Positions 8,543 to 16,436 of a DNA stretch of 64,000 nt are shown here, piece by piece; the stretch's first letter is position 1; each line of letters opens with the position of its first letter. Both the position numbers and the translations under genes were made by a program. Below the pieces are notes generated by a model, which was given only the letters and a program-made list of their open reading frames with translations, did not search any database and was not told where the DNA came from. The stretch comes from Dehalococcoidia bacterium (GTDB lineage Bacteria > Chloroflexota > Dehalococcoidia > DSTF01 > JACRBR01): NCBI GenBank assembly GCA_015478665.1, contig JADMII010000008.1:46425-110424 (forward strand). Direction: 5' to 3'.

Positions 8543-9568
8543 ATGGCTGATCCCACCCCACGGCGCGAGCGGAGCCTCGCGCTGATCTTCCCCGGCCAAG
8601 GTTCGCAACACAGCGGCATGGGCCGCGCCGTCGCCGAGCGCTCGCCCGGCGCCCGCGAGGTCTTCGCGCAGGCCGGCGAGATCCTCAAGCTCGACGTCGC
8701 GCGCCTCGTCATGGAGGGCTCCGAGAAGGACCTCGCCCGCACAACGACGACGCAGCCGGCGATCCTCGCTGTCAGCTGGGCGTACTACACCTATCTCCGC
8801 GAGTTGGCGGCGGAGCGCGGACGCCGGGTGCGGCCGTCGCTCGTCTCGGGTCACAGTTTCGGGCAGTTCTCGGCGTCGGCAGCGGCAGACGCACTGAGCT
8901 TCGCCGACGCCCTGAAGCTCGTGAAGGAGCGCGGCCGGATCATGGCGAAGTGGTCGAAGCGCCGGCCCGGCGGCATGGCGTCCGTGATCGGCGTCACCGA
9001 CGACGACGTGCGCGACGTCTGCACGCAGGTGTCGCCCGACGGCGACGTCGGCGTCGCGGCGATCAACGCGCCGGGGCAGACCGTGATCTCCGGCACGCTG
9101 GCGGCGCTCGCCCGCGCCGTCGAGTCGGTGCGGGAGCGCGGCGCCCGCGTCGTGCAGCTGCCGATCTCCGTCCCCGGACACTTCCCGAAGATGTCCGAGG
9201 CGCGCGAGGAGATGCGCAAGTTCATCGACGGCATCGAATTCCGGGACCCGAAGCAGCCCGTCGTCTCGAGCCTCACGGGCCGCCTGCTGACGACGGCCGA
9301 AGACGTGCGCCAGGAGCTGACGGACCAGATGACGGGCGCCATCAACTGGATGCGCGCCTTCCTCGAAATGCGCAAGGCGGGCGTCTCCAGTTTCCTCGAG
9401 CTGGGGCCGGGACACGTGCTCGCCAACATCTGCAAGCGGGTCGACCGAGACGCCGAGATGATCGACATCTTCGACGAGTCACAGTGGCGCGAGCTGATCC
9501 TGAGCGGCCCGGCGGTCGACGCCGCCGCGCCTGAAACGACGCCGCCGGTCGTCACGTCTTCGTCGTGA
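8543..9568 (+). CDS. fabD: Malonyl-CoA:ACP transacylase
   Basis: FabD moves malonyl groups from CoA to acyl carrier protein at the start of fatty acid synthesis. The 341-residue protein has FPGQGSQHSGMG near the N-terminus, the nucleophile elbow GHSFGQF (GHSxG) and the catalytic-His segment SVPGHFPKM. The residue after the GHSxG glycine is Gln instead of the frequent Glu. The C-terminus has the usual FLELGPGHVLANI. ATG at 8543 gives the standard N-terminus; an in-frame ATG at 8471 would add 24 Ala/Arg/Pro-rich residues and cannot be excluded. The stop overlaps the fabF GTG in GTGA. No acpP or fabG is adjacent. Confidence 0.92.
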   Translation: MADPTPRRERSLALIFPGQGSQHSGMGRAVAERSPGAREVFAQAGEILKLDVARLVMEGSEKDLARTTTTQPAILAVSWAYYTYLRELAAERGRRVRPSLVSGHSFGQFSASAAADALSFADALKLVKERGRIMAKWSKRRPGGMASVIGVTDDDVRDVCTQVSPDGDVGVAAINAPGQTVISGTLAALARAVESVRERGARVVQLPISVPGHFPKMSEAREEMRKFIDGIEFRDPKQPVVSSLTGRLLTTAEDVRQELTDQMTGAINWMRAFLEMRKAGVSSFLELGPGHVLANICKRVDRDAEMIDIFDESQWRELILSGPAVDAAAPETTPPVVTSSS

Positions 9569-10851
9569 GCGGAACGCGAGCGCAACGCCCCGAGCATCTC
9601 CCGAACCGGCGCGTCGTCGTCACCGGCCTCGGCGCCGTCTGCCCGCTGGGGAACAGCGCGCGCGACGCCTGGGCGGCGATGACCGAGGGACGCTCGGGCA
9701 TCGGCCCGCTGACGCAGTTCGACACGAGCGGCTTCGAGGTGCGCATCGGCGGCGAGGTGCGCGACTTCCACCCCGAAGAGGCGATCCCGACGAAAGAGCT
9801 GCGCCGCATGGACCGCCACGCGCAGTTCGCCGTCGTCGCAGCGCTTGAGGCCGTCGCCGACGCCGGGCTGATCATCGACGACGCCAATCGCGACGACGTC
9901 GGCGTCATCTTCGGCTCCGCGGGCGGCGGGTACGAATGGTTCCTCGACCAGAGCGCGACATACCTGAAGGCCGGGTACCGGCGTGTCAGCCCCTTCATGA
10001 TCAGCAACATGCTCCCGGACGCCGCGTCCGGCCACATCGCCATCACGCTCGGCGCCTGCGGTCCGAACATGGGCGTCGTCAGCGCCTGCTCGACCGGCAC
10101 CGGCGCGATCGGCGAGGCGTGGGAGACCGTGCGCCGCGGCGACGCGGAGGCGATCATCACCGGCGGCGCGGACAACGCGCTGCTGCCGTCGCTGCTCGCC
10201 GGCTTCCACGCGCTGCGGGCGCTGGCGAACGACGAGGAGCACCCGGAGCGGGCGAACAAGCCCTTCGACGCGCGCCGCGACGGCTTCGTCGTCGGCCAGG
10301 GCGCCGGCGCGCTCGTGCTCGAGAGCCTCGAACACGCGCAGGCGCGCGGCGCGGAGATCCGGGCGGAGGTGATCGGCTACGCGACGAGCAACGACGCCTA
10401 CGACATGGTGGCGGCGCACGAGAGCGGCCGCGCCTCCGCGCAGGCGATGCTGCGGGCGATGCGGAAGGCGGGCATCGCGCCCGAAGAGGTGGGCTACATC
10501 AACGCCCACGGCACGGGCACGCCGCTCAATGACCGCGTCGAGACGGCGGCGATCAAGACGGCCTTCGGCGAGCACGCGTATCATCTGGCGGTGAGCTCGA
10601 CGAAGTCGATGCACGGCCACCTGATGGGGGGCGCCGGCGCGCTGGAGGCGATCGCGGCGGTGCAGGCGGTGAGAACCGGCGTCCTGCCGCCGACGATCAA
10701 CTACGAGGTGCCCGACCCCGAATGCGACCTCGACTACGTCCCGAACGTCGCGCGCCACATCGATTTGCGGGTGGCGCTCTCGAATTCCGTGGGCCTCGGC
10801 GGCCACAACGCATGCCTGCTGGTGCGCCGATGGGAGGGCGCGGCGGGCTGA
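9565..10851 (+). CDS. fabF: Beta-ketoacyl-ACP synthase II
   Basis: This 428-residue condensing enzyme elongates acyl-ACP with malonyl-ACP. The Cys-His-His triad is complete: C175 in VSACSTGTG, H315 in NAHGTGTPLND and H350 in STKSMHGHLMGGAG, with K347 nearby. Length and motif spacing fit FabF rather than FabH. It starts with GTG overlapping the fabD stop, so the pair is co-translated. Some residues around the substrate pocket, such as NMLPDAASGHIA, match FabF entries of high-GC bacteria. No acyl carrier protein gene is in the window. Confidence 0.94.
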   Translation: MSGTRAQRPEHLPNRRVVVTGLGAVCPLGNSARDAWAAMTEGRSGIGPLTQFDTSGFEVRIGGEVRDFHPEEAIPTKELRRMDRHAQFAVVAALEAVADAGLIIDDANRDDVGVIFGSAGGGYEWFLDQSATYLKAGYRRVSPFMISNMLPDAASGHIAITLGACGPNMGVVSACSTGTGAIGEAWETVRRGDAEAIITGGADNALLPSLLAGFHALRALANDEEHPERANKPFDARRDGFVVGQGAGALVLESLEHAQARGAEIRAEVIGYATSNDAYDMVAAHESGRASAQAMLRAMRKAGIAPEEVGYINAHGTGTPLNDRVETAAIKTAFGEHAYHLAVSSTKSMHGHLMGGAGALEAIAAVQAVRTGVLPPTINYEVPDPECDLDYVPNVARHIDLRVALSNSVGLGGHNACLLVRRWEGAAG

Positions 10852-10862
10852 GGGCGCATCGT

Positions 10863-11114
10863 GTGGATGCCGGCCGATGCCGCGCCGAGCGATCTCCGGG
10901 AGTCGATGTCGGGCGCGTCGTGCGCCTGCGCGATCCCGTCGATGGGCCGACGGCGAACGTCACCTACAACAACGGCGTCGTCGTGATCTCGCTGTCATGC
11001 GCGGAGCGGGCGATGCCGGCGAAGCTCTCGCTGGACGTCGTCTCGGCGATCCAGGGCGAGCGTGCGGGGAGCTTCGGGCACCCCGTGCGGTCTGCAGGCG
11101 ACGGCCTGACCTGA
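10863..11114 (+). pseudogene. Hsp20/alpha-crystallin remnant (C-terminal part only)
   Basis: A frame of about 84 codons after fabF encodes GRVVRLRDPVDGPTANVTY followed by NNGVVVISLSCAERAMPAKL. This aligns by eye with the end of an Hsp20 domain, where R.vrLP.pVd..ANa.y.nGVL.i.lpKae...p..I is expected. The first two thirds of the alpha-crystallin domain are absent, because the upstream frame lies inside fabF, and the conserved LPK has become LSC. No ribosome site precedes GTG 10863. It is best read as a 5'-deleted remnant, but a translated short protein is not excluded. Length is about half that of a normal 145-residue small heat-shock protein. Confidence 0.5.
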
Positions 11115-11162
11115 CGCCGATCGTCGCGGCGCGGCAGGGAGATGCCGCGGCTCGGGCGCCGG

Positions 11163-11471
11163 TCAGTCGACGCCCGTGTCGCCGCGGCGAACGCCGCTGC
11201 CGGGCTTCGGCGTATCGTGGTAATCCGCCTCCGTCGCCTGCTTGCGGTCCTGGTCCACGGACTCCATATAGCGCTGGCTGGCCTCGTCCCAGATCTTCGT
11301 CGATGGTTCGGTCGCGAGGCCCTTGTGCGCCGGCGGCTGCTTCTTCGCCGGCAACTCCTCGCGGTCGGCCGGCGCCGGCGGACGCGCCTTCTCGCCGTCC
11401 TGCGGCACAACGTGGGCGCGCGGGCCGATGTCCTCGTAGGTGTCCTGTTCGTCGTCGTGGATGCGTTCCAT
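11163..11471 (-). CDS. Hypothetical highly charged small protein
   Basis: I do not recognise this 102-residue protein. It is hydrophilic, with acidic, basic and Pro-rich stretches and no membrane segment or cysteine, so it is probably largely disordered. It begins MERIHDDEQDTYEDIGPRAH and later has WDEASQRYMESVDQDRKQAT, a stretch that could form one helix. AGGAGAG 7 nt before the ATG supports translation. It is convergent with the Hsp20 remnant and divergent from glutamine synthetase. Its style resembles small stress-associated proteins, but no function can be assigned. Confidence 0.6.
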   Translation of the reverse strand: MERIHDDEQDTYEDIGPRAHVVPQDGEKARPPAPADREELPAKKQPPAHKGLATEPSTKIWDEASQRYMESVDQDRKQATEADYHDTPKPGSGVRRGDTGVD

Positions 11472-11677
11472 AGCGGTCTCTCCTCGCGATCTACCGTAGC
11501 CGGCGACGCGTAACGCGAACGTAACGCCGGATCGCCCCCGCTTGCGTCTTCGTCGTGATACACAAGAGGTCGGGACGCCTCCGCAGCCGTGGACGTGCTC
11601 ACGAGAGTCCGTATGGCGGTTGCGTCCCCCGTAGCACACCACCCAGCCGCCGCAGGCGCAGCATGAAGGAAGGTCGC

Positions 11678-12799
11678 ATGAGCGCTCAGTATCGGGCCGA
11701 GTACATCTGGATCGACGGGACGAAGCCGACCGCCAAGCTGCGGTCGAAGACGAAGATCGTGGCGGCGGGGCAGCAGCCGCCGATCTGGGGGTTCGACGGG
11801 TCGAGCACGAACCAGGCGCCGGGCAAGAACTCGGACTGCGTGCTGAAGCCGGTCTTCGTTTGCCCGGATCCGCTGCGCGGCGGCGAGAACAAGCTGGTGT
11901 TGTGCGAAGTCCTGCTGACGGACATGACGCCGCACGCCACGAACACCCGTGCGGCGTGCGCCGAGACAGCGACGAAGTACAAGAGGCACGACACCTGGTT
12001 CGGCATCGAACAGGAGTACACGTTCTTCGACGGGACGAAGCCGCTGGGCTGGCCCGACAACGGCTTCCCGGCGCCGCAGGGTGGCTACTACTGCGGCGTC
12101 GGCGCCGACGAGGTGTTCGGGCGCGAGATCGTCGAGGCGCACACGACCGCCTGCATGACGGCCGGCCTGAGCATCGCCGGCACGAACGGGGAGGTGATGC
12201 CTGGGCAGTGGGAGTTCCAGATCGGCCCGCTCGGTCCGGTCGAGGCTTCGGATCACCTCTGGGTCGCCCGCTGGCTGCTCTACCGCATCGCCGAGGACTT
12301 CGGCGTCAGCGCGACGCTCTACCCGAAGCCGGTGCGCGGCGACTGGAACGGCGCCGGCGCCCACACGAACTTCTCGACGAAGGAGATGCGCGCGGCGTAC
12401 GAGCCGTGCGTGCAGGCGGCCGAGGCGCTGAGCAAGAAGCACAAGCTGCACATCCAGAACTATGGCCATGCCATCGAGGAGCGCCTCACCGGCCTGCACG
12501 AGACGGCGTCGATGGACACCTTCAATTACGGCGTCAGCGACCGCGGCGCCTCGGTGCGCATCCCCTGGCAGGTTGCCGTCGAGCGCAAGGGCTACATCGA
12601 AGACCGGCGGCCGAACGCCAACATGGACCCGTACATCGTGACGCGGCTGATCACCGACACCGTCTGCAGCGCCTTCGACGCGGCGGCAGGCAGCGGCCGC
12701 AACGGCAACGGCGCGGCGAAGGTGCCGGCGCGCTCCGCGGTGGTCGCCAGGGCATCGAAGAACGGCGCCGCGAAGAAGACCGCAGCGGCGCGACGGTAA
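11678..12799 (+). CDS. glnII: Glutamine synthetase, type II (eukaryote-like)
   Basis: The enzyme makes glutamine from glutamate, ammonia and ATP. It is the GSII form rather than the usual bacterial GSI: the sequence follows the plant/animal pattern with PPIWGFDGSST, WFGIEQEYTFF, GWPDNGFPAPQGGYYCGVGA, NGEVMPGQWEFQIGP, GDWNGAGAHTNFSTKEMR and GYIEDRRPNANMDPY. Length is 373 residues. The last 30 or so form a Lys/Ala/Arg-rich tail (KKTAAARR at the end) beyond the core fold. An AAGGAAGG site fits ATG 11678. No GlnB or GlnE gene is nearby, and GSII enzymes lack the GSI adenylylation control. Confidence 0.95.
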   Translation: MSAQYRAEYIWIDGTKPTAKLRSKTKIVAAGQQPPIWGFDGSSTNQAPGKNSDCVLKPVFVCPDPLRGGENKLVLCEVLLTDMTPHATNTRAACAETATKYKRHDTWFGIEQEYTFFDGTKPLGWPDNGFPAPQGGYYCGVGADEVFGREIVEAHTTACMTAGLSIAGTNGEVMPGQWEFQIGPLGPVEASDHLWVARWLLYRIAEDFGVSATLYPKPVRGDWNGAGAHTNFSTKEMRAAYEPCVQAAEALSKKHKLHIQNYGHAIEERLTGLHETASMDTFNYGVSDRGASVRIPWQVAVERKGYIEDRRPNANMDPYIVTRLITDTVCSAFDAAAGSGRNGNGAAKVPARSAVVARASKNGAAKKTAAARR

Positions 12800-12826
12800 G
12801 GTCGCCTGCGCAACGGTCGGTGTCGC

Positions 12827-12858
12827 ACGAGGCGCGCTCGAGTTCGGGCGCGCCTCGT
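12827..12858 (+). terminator. Probable terminator after glutamine synthetase
   Basis: ACGAGGCGCGC pairs perfectly with GCGCGCCTCGT (11 bp) around a 10-nt loop, 28 nt after the stop codon. The sequence after it (CGTCGTGTG) has few T residues, as is common in very GC-rich genomes. It separates glnII from the pyrG promoter. Confidence 0.65.
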
Positions 12859-12907
12859 CGTCGTGTGCCGAAGTGAGGAACGAAGGCACTCCGTACCGAC
12901 GACGTGC

Positions 12908-12936
12908 TTGTCCCCACGCTGGCGCTCCGCTACTAT
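12908..12936 (+). promoter_or_regulatory. pyrG promoter
   Basis: TTGTCC (12908-12913), a 17-nt spacer and TACTAT (12931-12936) form a sigma-70-type promoter. The expected start lies at 12943-12945, where the strand reads GGGC (12944-12947). This fixes a leader of about 65 nt before pyrG. Confidence 0.7.
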
Positions 12937-12943
12937 GCTTGGT

Positions 12944-12979
12944 GGGCGGCACTCCCCGAAGGTGTCGCCTTTGTGTTTG
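12944..12979 (+). promoter_or_regulatory. Candidate CTP-sensing attenuator in the pyrG leader
   Basis: The predicted transcript begins GGGC and immediately forms a hairpin. GGCGGCAC (12945-12952) pairs with GTGTCGCC (12962-12969), including one G-U pair, and an extra U-G closes a loop that contains CCCC. The run TTTGTGTTTG follows at 12970-12979, unusually T-rich for this genome. In Bacillus subtilis, pyrG is controlled by G-slippage at a GGGC start when CTP is low; the poly-G tail then pairs with a C/U-rich tract in the terminator stem and prevents termination. All of these elements appear here. The mechanism is inferred from that precedent. Confidence 0.55.
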
Positions 12980-13008
12980 AGCGGGTCCCCCGCCGCCTGC
13001 TGGAGAAC

Positions 13009-14676
13009 ATGCCGAAGTACATCTTTGTGACCGGCGGCGTCGTCAGCTCCGTCGGCAAGGGCATCACCACGGCGGCGCTCGGCCGTATCCTCAAGTCCCG
13101 CGATATCTCCGTCTCCGTCCAGAAGCTCGACCCCTACCTCAACGTCGACCCCGGCACGATGTCCCCCTACCAGCACGGCGAGGTCTTCGTCACCAGCGAC
13201 GGCGCCGAGACCGACCTCGACCTCGGTCACTACGAGCGCTTCATCGACGAGGAGCTGACGAAGGCGAGCTCGGTGACGACCGGCCAGATCTACCAGGCCG
13301 TCATCGCCAAGGAGCGCAGGGGCGAGTTCCTCGGCGGCACCATCCAGGCGATCCCGCACGTCACGAACGAGATCAAGGCGCGCGTCCGCGGCATCGCCCG
13401 CGAGACGGAGGCGCAGGTGCTGATCGTCGAGGTCGGCGGCACGGTCGGCGACATCGAGGGCCAGCCGTTCCTCGAGGCGATCCGCCAGATCCGGCGCGAG
13501 GAGCGTTCGGAGGACACGCTCTCGATCCATGTCACGTTCCTGCCGCACGTCGGGTCGACGAACGAGCTGAAGACGAAGCCGACGCAACACAGCGTCCGTG
13601 AGCTGCGCAGCGCCGGCATCCAGCCGGACATCATTCTCTGCCGCGCCGACCACGAGGTGACGGCGGAGATCCGCCGCAAGATCTCGCTCTTCTGCGACGT
13701 GCAAGAGCGGGCGGTGATCTCGCTGCCGACGATGGATAGCATCTACCAGGTGCCGATCGTCCTCCAGGACGAGAGCATGGGCGACGTCGTCATCGAGCTG
13801 CTCGGGCTCGACGCGGCGCCGCGCGACCTCGCCGGCTGGCGGCGCATGGTCGACCGGCTGGAGAACCCGATCGGCGAGCTCACGGTGGCGGTCGTCGGCA
13901 AGTACGTCGAGCTGCACGACGCCTATCTTTCGATCAAGGAAGCGCTGATCCACGCCGGCATCGCACACCAGGTGCGCGTGCACATCCGCTGGCTGCACTC
14001 CGAGCGGCTCGAGCAGGAGCCCGCTGCGGCGCTGCTCGATGGCGCCGACGGCATCCTGGTCTGCCCGGGCTTCGGCGGCCGCGGCATCGAGGGGAAGCTC
14101 GAAGCGGCGCGATACGCGCGCGAGAACAAGATCCCATACCTGGGCGTCTGCCTCGGCCTGCAGATGATGGTGATCGAGTTCGCCCGCAACGTGCTCGGCC
14201 TGACCGGCGCCAACTCGACCGAGGTCGACCGGCAGACGCCGCACCCGGTGATCAGCCTCCTGAGCGAGCAGCAGGAGATCGAGGACTTGGGCGGGACGAT
14301 GCGGCTCGGCGGCTACCGCTGCCGCCTGACGCCCGGCACGCGCGCGGCGGCGGCCTACGGCGAGGACGAGGTGACGGAGCGCCACCGCCACCGCTACGAG
14401 TTCAACAACGCCTATCGCGCGCAGCTCGAAGCGGCCGGCTTCATTTGCAGCGGCACGTCGCCCGATGGCTCGCTGGTCGAGATCGGCGAACTGGCCGACC
14501 ATCCCTTCATGCTCGGCTCGCAGTTCCACCCGGAGTTCAAGTCGCGCCCGGACCGTCCGCAGCCGCTCTTCCGCGACTTCATCGGCGCAGCGAAGCTGCA
14601 CCGGTCTGGCGTCGACGCCGGCATGCTCGGCGAGCGCGAGCCGGTGCCCGCCGGCGGCATGCAGCCGCGCTCATGA
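13009..14676 (+). CDS. pyrG: CTP synthase
   Basis: CTP synthase aminates UTP using glutamine. The 555-residue protein has the N-terminal synthetase domain (TGGVVSSVGKG, residues 7-17, then the conserved DPYLNVDPGTMSPYQHGEV) and a C-terminal class I glutamine amidotransferase domain with the nucleophile in GVCLGLQMM and the His/Glu pair in QFHPEF. ATG 13009 gives the canonical MPKYIFVTGG start and has GGAG just before it; an in-frame frame opening at 12904 lies upstream of the predicted transcription start. It has its own promoter and leader, separate from the pyr operon at 48 kb. The stop overlaps a tiny ORF in ATGA. Confidence 0.97.
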   Translation: MPKYIFVTGGVVSSVGKGITTAALGRILKSRDISVSVQKLDPYLNVDPGTMSPYQHGEVFVTSDGAETDLDLGHYERFIDEELTKASSVTTGQIYQAVIAKERRGEFLGGTIQAIPHVTNEIKARVRGIARETEAQVLIVEVGGTVGDIEGQPFLEAIRQIRREERSEDTLSIHVTFLPHVGSTNELKTKPTQHSVRELRSAGIQPDIILCRADHEVTAEIRRKISLFCDVQERAVISLPTMDSIYQVPIVLQDESMGDVVIELLGLDAAPRDLAGWRRMVDRLENPIGELTVAVVGKYVELHDAYLSIKEALIHAGIAHQVRVHIRWLHSERLEQEPAAALLDGADGILVCPGFGGRGIEGKLEAARYARENKIPYLGVCLGLQMMVIEFARNVLGLTGANSTEVDRQTPHPVISLLSEQQEIEDLGGTMRLGGYRCRLTPGTRAAAAYGEDEVTERHRHRYEFNNAYRAQLEAAGFICSGTSPDGSLVEIGELADHPFMLGSQFHPEFKSRPDRPQPLFRDFIGAAKLHRSGVDAGMLGEREPVPAGGMQPRS

Positions 14677-14729
14677 ACGGCTTCCGGTTCTCGCCCCTCT
14701 CGCCGGGCTGGCGAGCTCACGTCGCGTGA
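14673..14729 (+). CDS. Tiny bridging ORF (18 codons)
   Basis: MNGFRFSPLSPGWRAHVA starts in the ATGA that ends pyrG and stops in the GTGA that begins the next membrane-protein gene. It therefore links two genes by two 4-nt overlaps with no intergenic base. It is too short to classify. It may be a coupling ORF that delivers ribosomes to the downstream GTG, which lacks a clear ribosome site. Chance remains possible. Confidence 0.3.
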   Translation: MNGFRFSPLSPGWRAHVA

Positions 14730-15202
14730 CCGTCACCGAAATCATCCGCTGGCTGCACTTCCTCTCGCTCTTCTACATGACGTTCGGGCTGGGAGCGCTG
14801 ATGATCCCGCTCTGGCGTGGCTGGCGGGAGACCGAGATCGAGCGACAGCTGACGGCGTTTGAGGACGCGACGACGGCGCACAAGGCGGCGTTGCTGCCGG
14901 GCACGATCCTCGTCGGCGCTACCGGCGTCGCGCTGGCCGGGAACATCGGCTGGAACTTCTTCACGACCGGCTGGCTGATCGCGCTCGAAGTCATCTACCT
15001 CGTCGTGCTCTTCATCTGCATCCCGGTGCTGGGCCACTCGCTAAACCGGGTGCAGGTCGAGGCGCTGAAGTCGCGGAAGCGCCGCCAGCCGACGTCGGAG
15101 CTGCAGGAGCTGCTCAACGACAACGTGCCGATCGTCTTCAGCCTGCTGATCTTGTTCCTGATCCCGGTGATGCTGTACTTCGCCGAATTCCGGCCATTCT
15201 GA
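14726..15202 (+). CDS. Integral membrane protein, DUF2269-like
   Basis: This 158-residue protein has four predicted membrane helices: near the N-terminus (IIRWLHFLSLFYMTFGLGALM), two in the middle (ILVGATGVALAG, then WLIALEVIYLVVLFICIPVLG) and one at the C-terminus (IVFSLLILFLIPVMLYFAEF). A conserved-looking WLHFLS near the start resembles DUF2269 proteins of unknown function. The start is GTG 14726, overlapping the stop of an 18-codon ORF; no good ribosome site precedes it. It probably shares the pyrG transcript, but a link to CTP synthesis is not implied. Confidence 0.65.
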   Translation: MTVTEIIRWLHFLSLFYMTFGLGALMIPLWRGWRETEIERQLTAFEDATTAHKAALLPGTILVGATGVALAGNIGWNFFTTGWLIALEVIYLVVLFICIPVLGHSLNRVQVEALKSRKRRQPTSELQELLNDNVPIVFSLLILFLIPVMLYFAEFRPF

Positions 15203-15225
15203 TTCTGGGTGGCCCATCACTCGTT

Positions 15226-15237
15226 GCCGGCGACTGG
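15226..15237 (+). repeat. Intergenic GCCGGYGACTGG motif, copy 2
   Basis: Identical 12-mer to 2021-2032, located 24 nt after the stop of the membrane-protein gene and before the next SDR gene. Confidence 0.5.
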
Positions 15238-15299
15238 TCAGGTTAGCGCTCTCACGCGGCCGACCGGCTGGGGCCCGACGATGTGGAAGGAGCCACGCG

Positions 15300-16136
15300 A
15301 TGCAACAGTTCGAGGGTAAAACGGCCGTCGTCACGGGCGCGGCGAGCGGCATCGGGCGGGCGCTGGCCGAGCGCTTCGCGGCGGCGAGGATGCGCGTGGT
15401 GCTCGCGGACATCGAGGAGGCGCCGCTGCGCGAGACCGAAGAGGCGCTGCTCGAGCGCGGCGCGGAGGCCATCGCCGTGCGCACCGACGTCCGCGCGCGG
15501 GACTCGGTCGAGGAGCTGCAGCGTCGCGCCACCGAGGCGTTCGGCAGGGTGCACGTGCTCTGCAACAACGCCGGCGTCGGCACCGGCGGGCTCTCGTGGG
15601 AGCAGTCCGACGACGACTGGCAGTGGGTGCTGGGTGTCAACCTCTGGGGCGTCATCCACGGCGTGCGGACGTTCCTGCCGGCGATGCTCGCGCACGGGGA
15701 AGAGGCGCACATCGTCAACACGGCGTCGGTCGCCGGGCTCATCGCGGGGCCGTTCCAGGGATCCTACAACGTGAGCAAGTTCGGCGTCGTCGCCCTGTCG
15801 GAGACGCTGTACTACGAGCTGCAGATGGCGCAGGCGAAGGTCGGCATCTCCGTGCTCTGCCCCGGCTTCGTCAACACGCGGATCGTCGACTCCGGCCGCA
15901 ACCGCCCGGCGGAATTCGGCGCACCCGGCGTCCAGGGCAACCCGGATGACCCGGCGGCGATAGCGATGCGCCAGATGATCGCCGCCGGCATGACGCCGGC
16001 CGACGTGGCCGAGCGCGTGTTCGAGGCGGTCGCGGCCGGCCGGCTCTACGTGCTGCCCCACGACGACTTCGATGCCGCGATCCGCGCGCGCGTCGAGAGC
16101 GTGCTCGAACGCCGCAACCCGGGCGGGCTGACCTGA
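15300..16136 (+). CDS. SDR-family oxidoreductase
   Basis: This 278-residue classical short-chain dehydrogenase has the cofactor motif TGAASGIG (12-19), D64 for the adenine site, NNAG (89-92) and the catalytic Ser143, Tyr156 and Lys160 (YNVSK). The acidic D37 after the second strand (VVLADIEE) suggests NAD preference. After the active site, the PGFVNTRIVDSGRNRP segment and an unusually long C-terminal part resemble SDRs often annotated as acting on steroid or lipid substrates, but the substrate is not determinable. AAGGAG precedes the ATG. The gene ends one base before another copy of the GACTGG motif. Confidence 0.88.
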   Translation: MQQFEGKTAVVTGAASGIGRALAERFAAARMRVVLADIEEAPLRETEEALLERGAEAIAVRTDVRARDSVEELQRRATEAFGRVHVLCNNAGVGTGGLSWEQSDDDWQWVLGVNLWGVIHGVRTFLPAMLAHGEEAHIVNTASVAGLIAGPFQGSYNVSKFGVVALSETLYYELQMAQAKVGISVLCPGFVNTRIVDSGRNRPAEFGAPGVQGNPDDPAAIAMRQMIAAGMTPADVAERVFEAVAAGRLYVLPHDDFDAAIRARVESVLERRNPGGLT

Positions 16137-16148
16137 GCCGGTGACTGG
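16137..16148 (+). repeat. Intergenic GCCGGYGACTGG motif, copy 3
   Basis: GCCGGTGACTGG begins directly after the SDR stop codon, differing by one base from the other two copies. A second GGTGAC follows at 16153-16158. The rest of the 300-nt gap to 16436 shows no convincing gene or hairpin; its open frames have no ribosome sites and Arg/Ala-rich composition. Confidence 0.45.
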
Positions 16149-16436
16149 ATGCTGGTGACCGGGGCCGGGGCCGATCGGCGCCGCCCGGTCAATGGCGGTC
16201 AGCGAAGCGGCGCGACCGGCGCCGGCGGAAGCGACCGCGCCGGGCGAGAGCGTCGCCGGCAGGGCGATGCGGCTGCGCCGGCTCGTCGCAATCGGAGCCT
16301 GTCCCCGTGCCAGGAGGGCTGCCGCACGATGACGGCTCGCCTCGGTGCGCGAGGCGCTTGACCAGCGTGCCGCCGTTGCCATACCAGCGGGGCGCGAGCG
16401 GCGGGCTTCTCATGTCCATCGCCGCCGATCAACCGA

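Noticed and set aside
8851..10806. Long minus-strand open frame antisense to fabD and fabF
   Set aside because: It overlaps two certain plus-strand genes codon for codon, is Arg/Ala/His-rich and has no ribosome site; such frames are expected at this GC content.
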